A DNA stretch of 64,000 nt from Flavobacteriaceae bacterium (GCA_027082925.1 JALWTD010000018.1:124001-188000); one strand, 5' to 3'; numbered from the stretch's first letter, positions 1 to 10,622 are shown. Made by a program: numbers and translations. The notes: a model not told the origin generated them from the letters alone.

Positions 1-538
1 GGTTGTTTGGGTCAATAGTTGTTACAGTAAACATTTCTCCTGCTCCTTCGGCATCAGAGCCCGTAATTATTGGTGCGTGAAAATTATAAAATCCATTTTC
101 AGTAAAATATTTATGTACGGCAAATGATAATGCCGAGCGAACTCTCATAACAGCACTAAATGTATTTGTTCTAATACGAAGGTGTGCATTTTCTCTTAAA
201 AATTCAAAACTGTGCTTTTTAGGTTGAATAGGGTATTCATCTGGATTAGAATCTCCTAAAATTTCAATTTTAGTAACCTGTATTTCAACTTTTTGTCCTT
301 TTCCTAAGCTTTCGGCTAAGGTTCCTGTTACAGCCAATGCAGCACCGGTAGTAATTCTCTTTAGAATAGATTCATCGGTATTTTCAAAATCAACAACGCA
401 TTGAATGTTATTTATGGTTGAGCCATCGTTTAGCGCAATAAACCTATTTGCTCTAAATGTTCTAACCCAACCTTTTACAGTAACTTCTTGTAAAAACTTA
501 TCTGACTCTAAAAGTTCAGCAACGTTGTATTTTGTCAT
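1..538 (-). CDS. asnS: Asparagine--tRNA ligase, N-terminal part (runs off the left edge)
   Basis: AsnRS charges tRNA-Asn with asparagine in the cytoplasm. About 179 codons are visible, starting MTKYNVAELLESDKF at 538. The first ~110 residues form the OB-fold anticodon-binding domain (VKGWVRTFRANRFIALNDGS, then IQCVVDF). They are followed by the class II linker and start of the catalytic core (FEFLRENAHLRIRTNTFSAV, then HAPIITGSDAEGAGEMF). The GSDAEGAGEMF stretch is typical of AsnRS rather than AspRS, since AspRS has a different continuation here. The start is supported by a TAnnTTTG box 22 bp upstream. The catalytic motifs 2 and 3 lie outside the window. Family assignment is confident; only completeness is unknown. 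Confidence 0.93.
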   Translation of the reverse strand, partial: MTKYNVAELLESDKFLQEVTVKGWVRTFRANRFIALNDGSTINNIQCVVDFENTDESILKRITTGAALAVTGTLAESLGKGQKVEIQVTKIEILGDSNPDEYPIQPKKHSFEFLRENAHLRIRTNTFSAVMRVRSALSFAVHKYFTENGFYNFHAPIITGSDAEGAGEMFTVTTIDPNN

Positions 539-559
539 ATTCTTTTAATTTATAAGTTG

Positions 560-590
560 CAAAGATACATGAACAATTGCGAATGAACAA
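560..590 (-). promoter_or_regulatory. asnS promoter
   Basis: Read on the minus strand, TTG (588-590) is separated by 20 nt from TATCTTTG (560-567). This matches the Bacteroidetes TTG-N17-23-TAnnTTTG consensus. The predicted transcript starts near 556, leaving an ~18-nt leader before the ATG. Confidence 0.6.
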
Positions 591-608
591 TTGCGAATGA
601 TTGCGAAA
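571..608. repeat. Short tandem repeat GAACAATTGCGAAT x2 plus a partial copy
   Basis: Two perfect 14-bp copies lie at 571-584 and 585-598, followed by a degenerate GATTGCGAAA at 599-608. The repeat lies in the asnS upstream region, and its second copy supplies the TTG (-33) of the asnS promoter. Confidence 0.8.
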
Positions 609-641
609 CAACACAAATTTTGTATTGTAAAGCTGGTAAAT

Positions 642-3008
642 TTACTTTTTATCTTCTGAAGATAAAATATCGAGTGTTGGTTCTTTAAATATTTCTTTAT
701 TTGCAATTTTCTTTTCTAAAGAAAGAAGGAGCGATGGTAGTAACAATAGATTTGAAACCATGGCAAATAAAAGTGTGATAGAAACCAATCCTCCAAGAGC
801 TATGGTACCTCCAAAACTTGAAATGGTAAATACCAAGAATCCGAAAAATAATACAATAGAGGTGTAAAACATACTTACCCCAGTTTCTCTTAGTGCTGCG
901 TAAACAGATTGTTTAATTCTCCAGTTATTTGCTTTTAACTCTTGACGATATTTTGCTAAAAAGTGAATAGTGTCATCTACCGATATTCCAAAAGCAATGC
1001 TAAAAACCAGAATGGTTGAAGGTTTTATAGGTACACCTAAATACCCCATTAAACCAGCGGTTAATAGTAGTGGAAAAATATTTGGAATTAATGATACTAC
1101 AATCATTCTAAACGACCTAAACATAAAAGCCATAAATAGTGCAATTAATATAATTGCAAGTGAAAGTGATACAATTAGGTTGTTTATTAAAAAGTGAGTT
1201 CCCTTTAAAAATACGAGCGCTTTTCCTGTTAACATGACCGAATATGATTTTTCAGGGAAAACTTTAGCTATTTTTTGTTGTAAACGCTCTTCAATACGAC
1301 TCATTTTATCGGTACCAATATCTTTCATAAACGTAGTCATACGGGCATACCTTCCGGTAGAATCTACAAAGTTGTTAAGAAATTTTACGTTAGATGTAGA
1401 GTTTTTGGTATATGCTAAAATCCAATTTTTTTCTTGATTGTTAGGTAGCTGATAATATTTTGGTTTACCACTATAAAAGGCTTGTTTTGAGTATTTTACA
1501 AGATTTAATATTGAAATTGATTTTGATAACTGTGGAATTTCATCAATAGTTTCATCTAATTTGTTCATTCGTCTAAGGGTTGCTAAATTCATAACACCCT
1601 TTTCTTTTTTGGTATCTATTATAATTTCAAGAGGCATAATACCACCAAATTCTTCTTCAAAAAATACAATATCTTTAAAAAACTGTTTGCCCTTAGGCAT
1701 ATCTTCAATTAAACTACCAGATACTTTAATTTTGTAAATACCAATCATACTTACTATAATTAGTGCAATGGTAGTTGCATATACTGTGAACCTATGATTT
1801 CGAACAATAGATTCCATCCATTTTACAGCTTTTTCAATCCATTTTCGTTCAAGGTGCTTTAAATGCTTCTCTTTTGGAAGCGGCATAAAACTATAAATAA
1901 TAGGTATAATTAGCAATGCAAGAACAAAAATTCCTAAAATATTAATAGAGGCTATAATACCAAACTCTTTAAGTAGTTGACTTTTGGTAAAAATAAAGGT
2001 GGCAAAACCAGAAGCAGTTGTTACATTGGTCATTAGTGTTGCATTTCCAATTTTGGAGATAACACGTTGTAATGATTTGGCTTGATTTCCGTGCTTTTTT
2101 ACCTCTTGCTGATATTTGTTGATTAAAAATATAGCGTTTGGAACTCCAATTACAATAATTAAAGGAGGAATTAAAGCCATAAGCACGCTAATCTCATATC
2201 TAAAAAGTCCAATAAACCCAAACGCCCAAATAACACCAATACTTACAACCAATAAGGTTATAAAAGTGGCTCTAAAAGATCTGAAGAAGAAGAAAAATAT
2301 AAGTGCGGTAATACCTAAAGCCAACCCTACAAACATACCAATTTCATCAATAATATTTTGGGCATTCATAGTACGTATGTATGGCATTCCCGAGACTCTT
2401 ACATCTATGTTATTATCTTTCTCAAACTTATCTATAATTGGGTTAAGGGTATTAAATATAAAATCTTTTCTAATAGAAGTGTTTACAATATCTTTTTTTA
2501 GATAAATAACGGTTCTAATAGTTCCTGTTTTTTTGTTGTATAAGAAATTATCAAAAAAGGGAAGGTTGTCGAAAAGTTCGTGTTTAATTTTTAAAACTTC
2601 TTCTTTTGTTTGGGGATCTTTAACATAAAGAGGTTCAACATCAAACTTTTGTTTCTTTTTGTTTCTTTTTAGTTTTTTTATATCACCAATACCTACGGTA
2701 AAGTCTATTTCAGGAAACTGTTTTATTTTTTGAGATAAAGCGTTCCAATCATTAAACTTTTTAGGAGTAAATATGGTTGAGTCTTGAACAGCTAATATGA
2801 TGATATTACCTTCTTCACCAAAGAGTTTTAAAAAATGATCATATTCAACATTAACCTCGTGATTGCTTGGCAACAAGTTAGCTTCAGTATATGAAAATCT
2901 CATATATTGCATTTGAGAAGCTAAAAAATAAGTAAAGGCTGCAATTACTATTAAAATAAAAAACCTTCCTTTTAAAATCAATCTAGAAACCTGGGTCCAA
3001 AAATCCAT
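642..3008 (-). CDS. RND/MMPL-type exporter (HAE3-like), 788 aa
   Basis: An inner-membrane proton-driven RND-superfamily transporter of the hopanoid/lipid-type HAE3 (MMPL) group. It shows the internal duplication of the family. There is one N-terminal membrane helix (about residues 13-31), a periplasmic loop of ~190 residues and a helix cluster at ~220-385. A second single helix (~405-425), a second loop and a second cluster (~625-770) follow. GISVDDTIHF near residue 690 carries the acidic pair expected for proton relay, and IGVPNAIFLINKYQQE is the matching region of the first half. Substrate is unknown: the family moves lipids, hopanoids or drugs. It stands alone, 54 bp downstream of the DUF5686 gene, with no membrane-fusion or TolC partner beside it, as expected for HAE3. 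Confidence 0.85.
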   Translation of the reverse strand: MDFWTQVSRLILKGRFFILIVIAAFTYFLASQMQYMRFSYTEANLLPSNHEVNVEYDHFLKLFGEEGNIIILAVQDSTIFTPKKFNDWNALSQKIKQFPEIDFTVGIGDIKKLKRNKKKQKFDVEPLYVKDPQTKEEVLKIKHELFDNLPFFDNFLYNKKTGTIRTVIYLKKDIVNTSIRKDFIFNTLNPIIDKFEKDNNIDVRVSGMPYIRTMNAQNIIDEIGMFVGLALGITALIFFFFFRSFRATFITLLVVSIGVIWAFGFIGLFRYEISVLMALIPPLIIVIGVPNAIFLINKYQQEVKKHGNQAKSLQRVISKIGNATLMTNVTTASGFATFIFTKSQLLKEFGIIASINILGIFVLALLIIPIIYSFMPLPKEKHLKHLERKWIEKAVKWMESIVRNHRFTVYATTIALIIVSMIGIYKIKVSGSLIEDMPKGKQFFKDIVFFEEEFGGIMPLEIIIDTKKEKGVMNLATLRRMNKLDETIDEIPQLSKSISILNLVKYSKQAFYSGKPKYYQLPNNQEKNWILAYTKNSTSNVKFLNNFVDSTGRYARMTTFMKDIGTDKMSRIEERLQQKIAKVFPEKSYSVMLTGKALVFLKGTHFLINNLIVSLSLAIILIALFMAFMFRSFRMIVVSLIPNIFPLLLTAGLMGYLGVPIKPSTILVFSIAFGISVDDTIHFLAKYRQELKANNWRIKQSVYAALRETGVSMFYTSIVLFFGFLVFTISSFGGTIALGGLVSITLLFAMVSNLLLLPSLLLSLEKKIANKEIFKEPTLDILSSEDKK

Positions 3009-3062
3009 TCAAAAATATTTTTGCAAAGGTATAAAAATAGTTGGGCTTACAATGGAGGAGCT

Positions 3063-5576
3063 CTAAAAACCTAATCTTAGTTTAAAGGTTAACTTTAGGG
3101 CTAAATTATCGCTCCAAGTCGTATTTTTATAACTACCATATCTGTAAAAGGTACTTAGTCCAAAACCTTTAAGAAGTTCGTTAAACTCTAATCCGCTTTC
3201 AAAGTATATTTTGTTTAGTTTTTTAAATACAATACCGGTTTGGTATTGGGGATTTTTGATATCACCAATAGCAGCTCTAGAAACCAGTGTAAGTTGAGGC
3301 TTAAATTTGGCACTTAACTTAAAAGGTTTTAGTTGATGCTTTATGTGAAGAGCAGCATATTTATCTGAAATAAATTCGTTATATCCCATAGTTTCAAAAC
3401 TGTTCTTCCCGGCAAAAGTAATGCGTTTTCGCCAAGGACTTTTAAAGGTGTAATTAGGAGTTGTATTGTATAAATGAGAAATAGGGGAGTCTCCAAACAC
3501 AATGCCTCCTTCAAATAAAAAGGTGGTTGTTGCTTTTTGTAATCGTTTAATTTTATATAAACTTCTAAAATTTACCTGTATAAAATTAAAGTCGCTATTT
3601 AGTAAATTTTGAATGCTTTTTCGTAGTTGTAAAGTAAATTGTGGGTATTTGTTTTTAATAGTTAGTTTACCTATAGGAGAATTCATGTACTCGCTATTAG
3701 GGTTAAATTGTATTCCTAAACTTACAGTTGTTAAGTAATAGTCTGATAAATTTTGATTAGGTGAAATAAATTGATAGTTGAAAAGCGGATTGTATTTTCC
3801 TGAACTCAATTGAATTTTTGCCTCTAAGTTGGGTTGAACATCGTGTTTTATATAAAAGCTGCCTGTTTTATAATTGTAAAATTTACTAATGTTTAAATTT
3901 CGAGGGTTGATAGGTGAAAACGAATTGTTTTCGGCAATAAAATCTAGAGAGGCTGCTTCTTTAATATCATTGGTGTAGTTAAAGCTAAACCAAGAATTTG
4001 TTTCTTTCTGAAGCCTTATTGAGGCTCCAAGTGTAAACTTCATTTTCTTATCTTTTGTTCCGTAAGCGATGTACGATTCTAGTTTTAAGTAATTGGAAAA
4101 ATTAGTAGTAGTAATTCCTCCAAATCCTACGCGTAACCCTTCATAATTATTTAGGTTTATTATTTTGCCAAGATTTAAATTGATGTATTTTGTTGGATAA
4201 TATCCTTTCAAAATATTTCTGGCCAAGTTTATCTTTTTATCTACACCTTCACTTTCGGCTAAACTATCTAGTACAGTATATGTTTTTTTACCTCTTTTTG
4301 TTATTGAATCGATTCGGTATGCATTCCAAAAAGTTTCAGGTTGCCTAGCAGCATTATCATCAAATTGAATGGTAGCAGAAGACTTTTTAATAGTGATTGG
4401 TGGGTTAATCTCTATATTAGAATTCATTGTTTTTGATATAAAGTAGGTAATATCTGAAGGATCTTTAATTTTTGTGCTAACGATAGAGTCGTTTTCTCTG
4501 GCTTTTTGAAATTTTACAATGCCCCCAAATAAATTTAAATTTTTATCGTTTTCACCTTTTTTTAGAATCATTTCTGTTTGCTGAGGAAACCAAATGTTAT
4601 CATTTTTAATAAACATATAATTTTGAGTTGCTTTTACAGCAACTATTCCTTTGAGTTCAGCAATAGCTTTAGTAATTGCAAAACTTTTTGCATCAATATA
4701 TAGCACTCCTTCTAAGCCGGTTACTTCTTTAACAACTTTAGGTTTAAAATAAATAAGAATTGCTATTCTATCTTGTATTTTAACAGTGTCTAATATTTTG
4801 TATTGGTAGTGTTTCAATGCATTTTTTGCTATGGGATTTACGTATTTTGTTCCGGCAATAACATAGTACTCATTATAAAATGAGAAGTCTTGAAGTGTTA
4901 CGGCTAACAACTCATAAATAGGTTGTTTTAATCCGGCCATTTTTGAAGCTAAAATAATTTCTTTCTTTTTTTTCCCTTTCTGAAATTGAAAAGATGATAT
5001 TTTTTCAGAAATGTATAAATGCTGATTCTGAATTTCTTTTTTAAACTTATAATTGGTAGAGTCTATATGTAAAAAAGTTTTTTGATGATTTTTGACTAAA
5101 AAGACCGAATCTATTTTATTGTTGATAGAATCGGGGTTTGCTGTTACCAGTATTTTATTGTAAGATGTAAACTTAAAAGAATTAAGAGCCTGTTCTATAT
5201 TGTTTTTTGGTTTTTGAGCAATGGCATTCCGTATAATTTGTAGTGCAGGATTTTCTGTAGCAGTTATTGTAACTTCATTTAAACTTTCAACAGCAATTTG
5301 CAATTTTATTTTCACAAATTTATCTTCTGGAGCTATGGGAATGGTTACGCTTTTATATCCAATATATGAAACGGTTATTGTTTTAAAAGGGTTTTTAGTT
5401 GCTATTGAAAATACACCATCAATATTGCTTAATGTCCCAAAGTTTGTGTTTGTGGTAATGGTTGCATAAGGAAGTGTTTTTTTAGTTTTACTATCGATTA
5501 CAACTCCCGATATTTTTGTTTGTGAAAATATGGCTAGTGGTATTAAAAATGTAATGAATAGTAGTTTTTTCATCAA
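3063..5576 (-). CDS. DUF5686 outer-membrane protein with CarboxypepD_reg-like domain, 837 aa
   Basis: The protein starts with a signal peptide (MMKKLLFITFLIPLAIFSQ). A CarboxypepD_reg-like beta-sandwich follows (about 22-100; GVVIDSKTKKTLPYATI, GYKSVTI), as in many Bacteroidetes surface proteins. The rest is the long DUF5686 region (~110-837). Its many alternating strands and terminal aromatic residue (LKLTFKLRLGF) suggest an outer-membrane beta-barrel. No enzymatic motif is visible and the biochemical function is not known. It may be co-transcribed with the downstream exporter (54 bp gap) and lies 51 bp after the glycerophosphodiesterase gene, so a longer readthrough unit is possible. Family assignment is confident; barrel topology is inferred. 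Confidence 0.82.
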   Translation of the reverse strand: MMKKLLFITFLIPLAIFSQTKISGVVIDSKTKKTLPYATITTNTNFGTLSNIDGVFSIATKNPFKTITVSYIGYKSVTIPIAPEDKFVKIKLQIAVESLNEVTITATENPALQIIRNAIAQKPKNNIEQALNSFKFTSYNKILVTANPDSINNKIDSVFLVKNHQKTFLHIDSTNYKFKKEIQNQHLYISEKISSFQFQKGKKKKEIILASKMAGLKQPIYELLAVTLQDFSFYNEYYVIAGTKYVNPIAKNALKHYQYKILDTVKIQDRIAILIYFKPKVVKEVTGLEGVLYIDAKSFAITKAIAELKGIVAVKATQNYMFIKNDNIWFPQQTEMILKKGENDKNLNLFGGIVKFQKARENDSIVSTKIKDPSDITYFISKTMNSNIEINPPITIKKSSATIQFDDNAARQPETFWNAYRIDSITKRGKKTYTVLDSLAESEGVDKKINLARNILKGYYPTKYINLNLGKIINLNNYEGLRVGFGGITTTNFSNYLKLESYIAYGTKDKKMKFTLGASIRLQKETNSWFSFNYTNDIKEAASLDFIAENNSFSPINPRNLNISKFYNYKTGSFYIKHDVQPNLEAKIQLSSGKYNPLFNYQFISPNQNLSDYYLTTVSLGIQFNPNSEYMNSPIGKLTIKNKYPQFTLQLRKSIQNLLNSDFNFIQVNFRSLYKIKRLQKATTTFLFEGGIVFGDSPISHLYNTTPNYTFKSPWRKRITFAGKNSFETMGYNEFISDKYAALHIKHQLKPFKLSAKFKPQLTLVSRAAIGDIKNPQYQTGIVFKKLNKIYFESGLEFNELLKGFGLSTFYRYGSYKNTTWSDNLALKLTFKLRLGF

Positions 5577-5627
5577 ATGTTTTTTACATCGGTATTAAAA
5601 CGTAGGGTACTTGTTATTTATTTCTTT

Positions 5628-6965
5628 TTAATAGCCAAGTTCAGTTAAAACTTCTTGTGCTGTTTTATCAACCGGCCTGTGATAATATTTTAGAGACAAA
5701 TCGGTTAGGTTTGTAAACCCTCCATCAATAAAAAGAGAGCGTTGTATTTTGTAATTATTAGTGGTGTTTACTTTTCTGTTAGGGTTTTCAAATCTAGATA
5801 TTCCCCCATAAAAATAGTCTCCGTTATATCTTTTTAGCTGTTCTTCTGTGTCAAATGAATATGCGTGAATAAGCATTCCGGCTCGGTGATACATATCGCA
5901 CATCCAAGGAGAGGCTAAATTATTGTAATTATTTGGAGGTCCTGAAATAGATGGCCCTATAATTTGACAGTTGTATTTTACAGCGTAATTAATAGCGTTT
6001 GCTAACGATTTTACTAAACTATCTTGAGGTATTTTTGCAGGGTCATCATCGTACCAAAGCAACATACATTTTGGTATTTTTGGCAAATAGGTGTCTAATT
6101 TCGCAATAGATTCAGGCGAAAAAGATTGAAGGATAAAACGTCCTTTAGTGTATGCTATTTTATATTCGTCACCTGTAGGTGCTTTTTTTAAAGTTTCGGG
6201 ACTATTAATATTCCATCCTTTTTCAGTTAAAAATAATGCCAACTCTTTTTCAATACCATCAAATAGTTGAGGTTCTTTAGTTTCGGCATATACACCAGGT
6301 CTATTTCCATTGTCTTGTAGATCTGGCTCCATTTGGTAGCGGCCTCTCCACTTAGTAATGGTTGTTTTTTTGTTAGTAGCACTATCAATTTCATCAAATG
6401 TTTCAATAAGCTTAACCGGGTTGTTATTGGCATCTCGTTTAATTCTATACCCTTCAGCTATTTTTAAAACTTCTTCTAAGGTAGATATTTTCTGATTTTT
6501 AAAGCGTTCTCGTGCATTTTCAGGAACAGATGTGTTAAACCAGCTTCCGGCATCAAGTTCTCTTAATTCGGCAAGTGTAAACTCACTTACCGGTAAATTT
6601 TTTCTTTCAGGATATACTTCTTCAATATTTGTAGTTCTTTGTAAATTATTATCGTGTAAGGCAAGTAAAAAGCCATCTTTGGTTCTTTGTAAGTCAATTT
6701 CTAAATAATCGGCGCCCATATTTCTACCCCATCTAAAAGCAGCTTCAGTTTCCTCCGGTGCCCAAAAAGTGGTACCTCTATGTGCAATAATAACGTCCAT
6801 TTTCACATAATCTCTTACTTTTTCAGCTTCGGGGCTAATTTTTTCTAACGGAATAGTTTTATAGGTATATTTTTTAGTTTGTGTTTTTTCTTTACAGCTA
6901 TAAATACTGAAAGAAAGTATGGTTAATGCAATTATTGAGAAATTTACAGAAAATAGATTTTTCAT
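5628..6965 (-). CDS. glpQ: Glycerophosphodiester phosphodiesterase lipoprotein, 445 aa
   Basis: Hydrolyses glycerophosphodiesters to glycerol-3-phosphate plus an alcohol, probably at the cell envelope. A lipoprotein signal ends at SIYSC (Cys24). The GDPD TIM-barrel motifs are present: AHRGTTFWAPEET, then EIDLQRTKDG and LHDNNLQRTTN, giving the catalytic His pair and the metal-binding Glu/Asp. At 445 aa it is longer than cytosolic GDPDs and matches the secreted GlpQ type. It is the last gene of a three-gene operon (10 bp after glpT). The extracellular product would be imported by GlpT and oxidised by GlpD. Enzyme class is confident; substrate range is inferred from context. Confidence 0.88.
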   Translation of the reverse strand: MKNLFSVNFSIIALTILSFSIYSCKEKTQTKKYTYKTIPLEKISPEAEKVRDYVKMDVIIAHRGTTFWAPEETEAAFRWGRNMGADYLEIDLQRTKDGFLLALHDNNLQRTTNIEEVYPERKNLPVSEFTLAELRELDAGSWFNTSVPENARERFKNQKISTLEEVLKIAEGYRIKRDANNNPVKLIETFDEIDSATNKKTTITKWRGRYQMEPDLQDNGNRPGVYAETKEPQLFDGIEKELALFLTEKGWNINSPETLKKAPTGDEYKIAYTKGRFILQSFSPESIAKLDTYLPKIPKCMLLWYDDDPAKIPQDSLVKSLANAINYAVKYNCQIIGPSISGPPNNYNNLASPWMCDMYHRAGMLIHAYSFDTEEQLKRYNGDYFYGGISRFENPNRKVNTTNNYKIQRSLFIDGGFTNLTDLSLKYYHRPVDKTAQEVLTELGY

Positions 6966-6975
6966 TTTTTAAAAT

Positions 6976-8316
6976 TTAGCTGTGAATACCATTATGACCT
7001 TTAATTTCTTGTAGCCAAGAAATACCTATTAATATTATTGAAAGAATACAAGCGCTAATTAACACTATAAACCCTCCAGACCATCCCCAAGAGTCAACCA
7101 CAGCACCCATGGCTATATTTGCAAATAAAGCACCTCCTAAATATCCAAATAACCCAGTTAATCCGGCAGCTGTACCTGCAGCTTTTTTAGGAACTAAATC
7201 TAGAGCATGTACTCCAATTAACATAACGGGACCATAGATTAAAAATCCAATACATACCAGAGCAATAGAGTTTGCTAAAATAGACTCACTTCCCCAGTAT
7301 AAAAATATTGACAGCATAACTAAAAGCATATAAATAATACTTACAGGCGCTCTTTTACCTTTAAAAACTTTATCGCTAAGATAACCGCAAAGCAATGTTC
7401 CCGGAATTCCAGCCCATTCATAAGCAAAATAGGCCCATCCAGATTCTTTAATAGAGAACCCTTTGCTTTCTTCCAAATATAAAGGAGCCCAATCTAATAC
7501 GCCATACCTAACTAAATAAACAAAAGCGTTAGCAAAGGCAATAGACCAAAGAAGCTTATTTTTAAAAATATATTTGAAGAAAATTTCTTTGGCAGACATT
7601 TCTTGTTCAAATTTTTCAGAATAATTATCGGGATAATCATTTTTGTACGATTCAATGTTTGGAAGTCCGCATGATTGAGGAGTATCTCTAACCAACAACC
7701 AAGTTATTACAGCTACAGCCAAAGCAACAAATCCGGGGAAATACAATTTGGCATGCCAATCGGCAAAAACAGCTACTCCTAAAATGGCTAAAGGACCAAT
7801 AATTCCGCCACCTACATTGTGGGCGACATTCCAAATAGACATTTTAGTTCCTCTTTCTCGAATAGAAAACCAGTGAACCATAACTCTTCCGCTAGGAGGC
7901 CAGCCCATACCTTGAAACCATCCGTTTAATAATAATAACACAAACATAATGGTTATTGATGAAGTTGCTACCGGAACAATACCCATAAAAATCATGGTAA
8001 TGGCAGAAAGAACGAGACCTGTAGTAATAAAGTAACGAGCATTGCTTCTGTCGGAAACATTTCCCATAATAAATTTACTTAAACCATAGGCTATGGAAAC
8101 TCCAGATAGGGCAAATCCTAGCTCGGTTTTAGAATAACCCAACGCTACCAAATTTGGCATAGCTAACGAAAAAACTTTTCTAACCAAATAGTATCCGGCA
8201 TAGCCAATAAAAATACCTAAAAACACTTGAATCCTAAGTTTTTTATAGGTTGAGTCTATTTTATCTTCAGGTAATAAAGCTTTGTGAGCTGCCGGTTTTA
8301 GAAAATTTATAATCAT
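6976..8316 (-). CDS. glpT: Glycerol-3-phosphate transporter (MFS, GlpT family), 446 aa
   Basis: An inner-membrane organophosphate:phosphate antiporter with ~12 predicted helices. GlpT/UhpT features include [19 protein letters not shown] near residue 40 and [15 protein letters not shown] near 270. Each holds an arginine at the position of the two phosphate-binding arginines of E. coli Glp[17 protein letters not shown] and [10 protein letters not shown] are also characteristic. Length equals that of E. coli GlpT (about 450). It sits 11 bp after glpD and 10 bp before the diesterase gene, which supports glycerol-3-phosphate over hexose-phosphate as the substrate. Confidence 0.92.
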   Translation of the reverse strand: MIINFLKPAAHKALLPEDKIDSTYKKLRIQVFLGIFIGYAGYYLVRKVFSLAMPNLVALGYSKTELGFALSGVSIAYGLSKFIMGNVSDRSNARYFITTGLVLSAITMIFMGIVPVATSSITIMFVLLLLNGWFQGMGWPPSGRVMVHWFSIRERGTKMSIWNVAHNVGGGIIGPLAILGVAVFADWHAKLYFPGFVALAVAVITWLLVRDTPQSCGLPNIESYKNDYPDNYSEKFEQEMSAKEIFFKYIFKNKLLWSIAFANAFVYLVRYGVLDWAPLYLEESKGFSIKESGWAYFAYEWAGIPGTLLCGYLSDKVFKGKRAPVSIIYMLLVMLSIFLYWGSESILANSIALVCIGFLIYGPVMLIGVHALDLVPKKAAGTAAGLTGLFGYLGGALFANIAMGAVVDSWGWSGGFIVLISACILSIILIGISWLQEIKGHNGIHS

Positions 8317-8327
8317 ATTGCAAGGCT

Positions 8328-9887
8328 TTAGTTTAAAATATAGTTTTTTGCTATTTCTTTAAATTCGTTTACTTGTTTTTGTTCCCAAAAGGCATCTTTA
8401 TTTAATTCAGAGGCCATTAATTTAGCAACTTCAGGAGCAATTCTAACGCTCTCTTTTGCATCTAAAAATAAGGCGCGTGTGCGTCGTGCCAGTATATCTT
8501 CAACAGTTCTAGCCATTTCAAAACGCACTCCCCAAACAACTTGTGCTTTAATAATATGCAAACTACGACTTAGATAGGTGTCTAAATGTTCATTTTCAGC
8601 TAATTGTTGTAATTTTTTTAAATCGCTTCCGTAGAAATAGAGCGGATTTTTAAAATTTACTTGTTTTTTGTAACCGTGAATTTTTAGGTGTTGTGTGGTA
8701 GACCTTTTTTGCTTAAAATGGAGTAGTTTACACATTTTATTAATAGCATCTTCCCCCATTTTTCTGTAGGTAGTCCACTTTCCTCCGGTAATAGTTAATA
8801 GTCCGGAGTTAGAAATTAAAATTTTGTGTCCTCTAGAAATTTCTTTTGTTTTTTGTTTTCCTTCTTTGGGTGCAGCCAATGGTCTTAATCCGGCAAAGAC
8901 ACTTTTAATATCTGATCGTTGAGGTTTTTTTTCTAAAAACCTACCGGCAGTTTCTAAAATAAAGTCTATTTCTTCTTCCAAGGCTTTGGGTTCAAGTTCG
9001 GAATTCTCTTTAACCACATCGGTAGTACCTACTATTACTTTGTTGTGCCAAGGTACGGCAAACAAGACTCTTCCATCGGTAGTTTTAGGAATCATAATAG
9101 CGTGTTGATTTGGAATGAATTTTTTATCAATGACAAGATGAACTCCTTGGCTGGCACAAATCATTTTTTTTGTAGAAGGAGTATCCATTTTAATAATATT
9201 ATCAATAAATACGCCTGTTGCATTGATAACACCTTTTGCTTTGATATGCATTTCTTTACCCGTTTCCAAATCGGTAAATACAACGCCTTTAACCTTGTTA
9301 TTTTCTTTAATGAGATTGATAACTTTAGCGTAGTTTAGGGCGATACCTCCTTTTTCAACAAAGGTTTGACATAAGTTTATTCCCAAACGAGCATCGTCAA
9401 ACTGCCCGTCGTAATAAACAACACCACCTCTTAAATTTTTTAGTTTTAAGGTTGGAATGCTTTTTAGTGTTTTTTCTTTTGAAAAAGGTTTAGACCTGCC
9501 AATACTTAGCCTAAGTGACATCAAATCGTAAATTGTTAATCCAAGTGTATAGTACGGTTTAATCCACCATTTATAACTAGGAATAATAAATGCTTGTTTG
9601 GTAACTAAGTGTGGGGCATTATTTTTGAGTAATCCACGTTCTTTTAATGCTTCAAAAACAAGTGAAATATTACCTTGAGCTAAATATCTAACACCACCGT
9701 GTACTAATTTGGTGCTTCTACTTGAAGTTGCTTTTGTAAAATCGGCTTGTTCAAGTAAAAGGGTTGAATAACCTCTAGATACGGCTTCAATTGCAGTTCC
9801 TAATCCTGTAGCTCCACCACCAATAATTATAAAATCGTAAGTTTTTGAGTTTTGATTAACAGCGTTAATCATTTGATCTCGATTCAT
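8328..9887 (-). CDS. glpD: Glycerol-3-phosphate dehydrogenase, FAD-dependent, 519 aa
   Basis: Oxidises sn-glycerol-3-phosphate to dihydroxyacetone phosphate and passes electrons to the quinone pool from the inner face of the membrane. The N-terminal FAD-binding Rossmann motif ([15 protein letters not shown]) is at about 21-35. [13 protein letters not shown] near 62 and [16 protein letters not shown] near 365 are GlpD signatures. The C-terminal helical DAO_C domain (about 390-515) is complete. It is the first gene of the glpD-glpT-glpQ operon. The start at 9887 is the most upstream ATG; a weak -7-like TACATTTA lies at 9939-9946. Confidence 0.95.
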   Translation of the reverse strand: MNRDQMINAVNQNSKTYDFIIIGGGATGLGTAIEAVSRGYSTLLLEQADFTKATSSRSTKLVHGGVRYLAQGNISLVFEALKERGLLKNNAPHLVTKQAFIIPSYKWWIKPYYTLGLTIYDLMSLRLSIGRSKPFSKEKTLKSIPTLKLKNLRGGVVYYDGQFDDARLGINLCQTFVEKGGIALNYAKVINLIKENNKVKGVVFTDLETGKEMHIKAKGVINATGVFIDNIIKMDTPSTKKMICASQGVHLVIDKKFIPNQHAIMIPKTTDGRVLFAVPWHNKVIVGTTDVVKENSELEPKALEEEIDFILETAGRFLEKKPQRSDIKSVFAGLRPLAAPKEGKQKTKEISRGHKILISNSGLLTITGGKWTTYRKMGEDAINKMCKLLHFKQKRSTTQHLKIHGYKKQVNFKNPLYFYGSDLKKLQQLAENEHLDTYLSRSLHIIKAQVVWGVRFEMARTVEDILARRTRALFLDAKESVRIAPEVAKLMASELNKDAFWEQKQVNEFKEIAKNYILN

Positions 9888-10001
9888 ATAAATCTCATAT
9901 TTTTCAATGAAAAATCAACTAGTTATAGTTTGTTTGTTGTAAATGTAAGGCAAAAAATAGAAAACAAAATAAAAAACGAATCTTTAACTTAAATTATTGT
10001 A

Positions 10002-10032
10002 AAAAAAAACCTTCCGGTACTTTTGGAAGGTT
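10002..10032 (-). terminator. Intrinsic terminator after pyrH-frr
   Basis: On the minus strand, AACCTTCC (10025-10032) pairs with GGAAGGTT (10009-10016) around a short loop and is followed by a T run. It lies 36 bp past the frr stop codon. Confidence 0.85.
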
Positions 10033-10067
10033 TTGATATTTTAATAATAATGATGTTTAATACTTAA

Positions 10068-10622
10068 TTAAACCTTCATTATTTCTTGATCTTTTATTTT
10101 GTAATGATCATCAACTTCTTTGATGTATTTATCGGTAAGTTTTTGAATATCTACTTCAGCATTTGCTTTCATATCATCAGAAGCTTCGGTTTTTTTAATT
10201 TCATGCATCGCTTCTCGTCGATCATTTCTAATACTCACTTTAGCAAGTTCTGCTTCTGCTTTGGCTTGTTTAGATAGTTCTTTTCTACGTTCTTCGGTTA
10301 AAGCAGGAACATTAATAATAATAACTTCACCGTTATTCATCGGATTAAATCCTAGGTTAGCTATCATAATTGCTTTTTCAATTTCGTGTAACATGCTTTT
10401 TTCCCATGGTTGAACGGTTATGGTATGCGCATCGAGTGTGTTTACATTGGCTACTTGAGTAAGAGGTGTTTGTGTTCCGTAATAATCAACGGTTACACTT
10501 CCTAGCATAGCAGGAGAAGCTTTTCCAGCTCTAATATTTTTGAATTCTCTTTCTAAATGCACGATTGCATTTTTCATTAATTCTTCGGTGCTGTCAATAA
10601 TAAATTTTAATTCTTCGTTCAT
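10068..10622 (-). CDS. frr: Ribosome recycling factor, 184 aa
   Basis: RRF acts with EF-G to split post-termination ribosomes. Family hallmarks are present: an N-terminal helix with LEREFKNIRAGKASPAML, then VDYYGTQTPLTQVANV, PWEKSMLHEIEKAI and GEVIIINVPALTEERRKEL. The conserved C-terminal helices finish with YIKEVDDHYKIKDQEIM. Length is the usual ~185 aa. It is 23 bp downstream of pyrH in the same transcript, an arrangement conserved across bacteria, and is followed by a strong terminator. Confidence 0.97.
   Translation of the reverse strand: MNEELKFIIDSTEELMKNAIVHLEREFKNIRAGKASPAMLGSVTVDYYGTQTPLTQVANVNTLDAHTITVQPWEKSMLHEIEKAIMIANLGFNPMNNGEVIIINVPALTEERRKELSKQAKAEAELAKVSIRNDRREAMHEIKKTEASDDMKANAEVDIQKLTDKYIKEVDDHYKIKDQEIMKV

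Noticed and set aside
2116-2505. 129-codon open frame on plus inside the RND exporter gene
   Set aside because: Antisense shadow of a conserved transporter; no family resemblance, start context or promoter.
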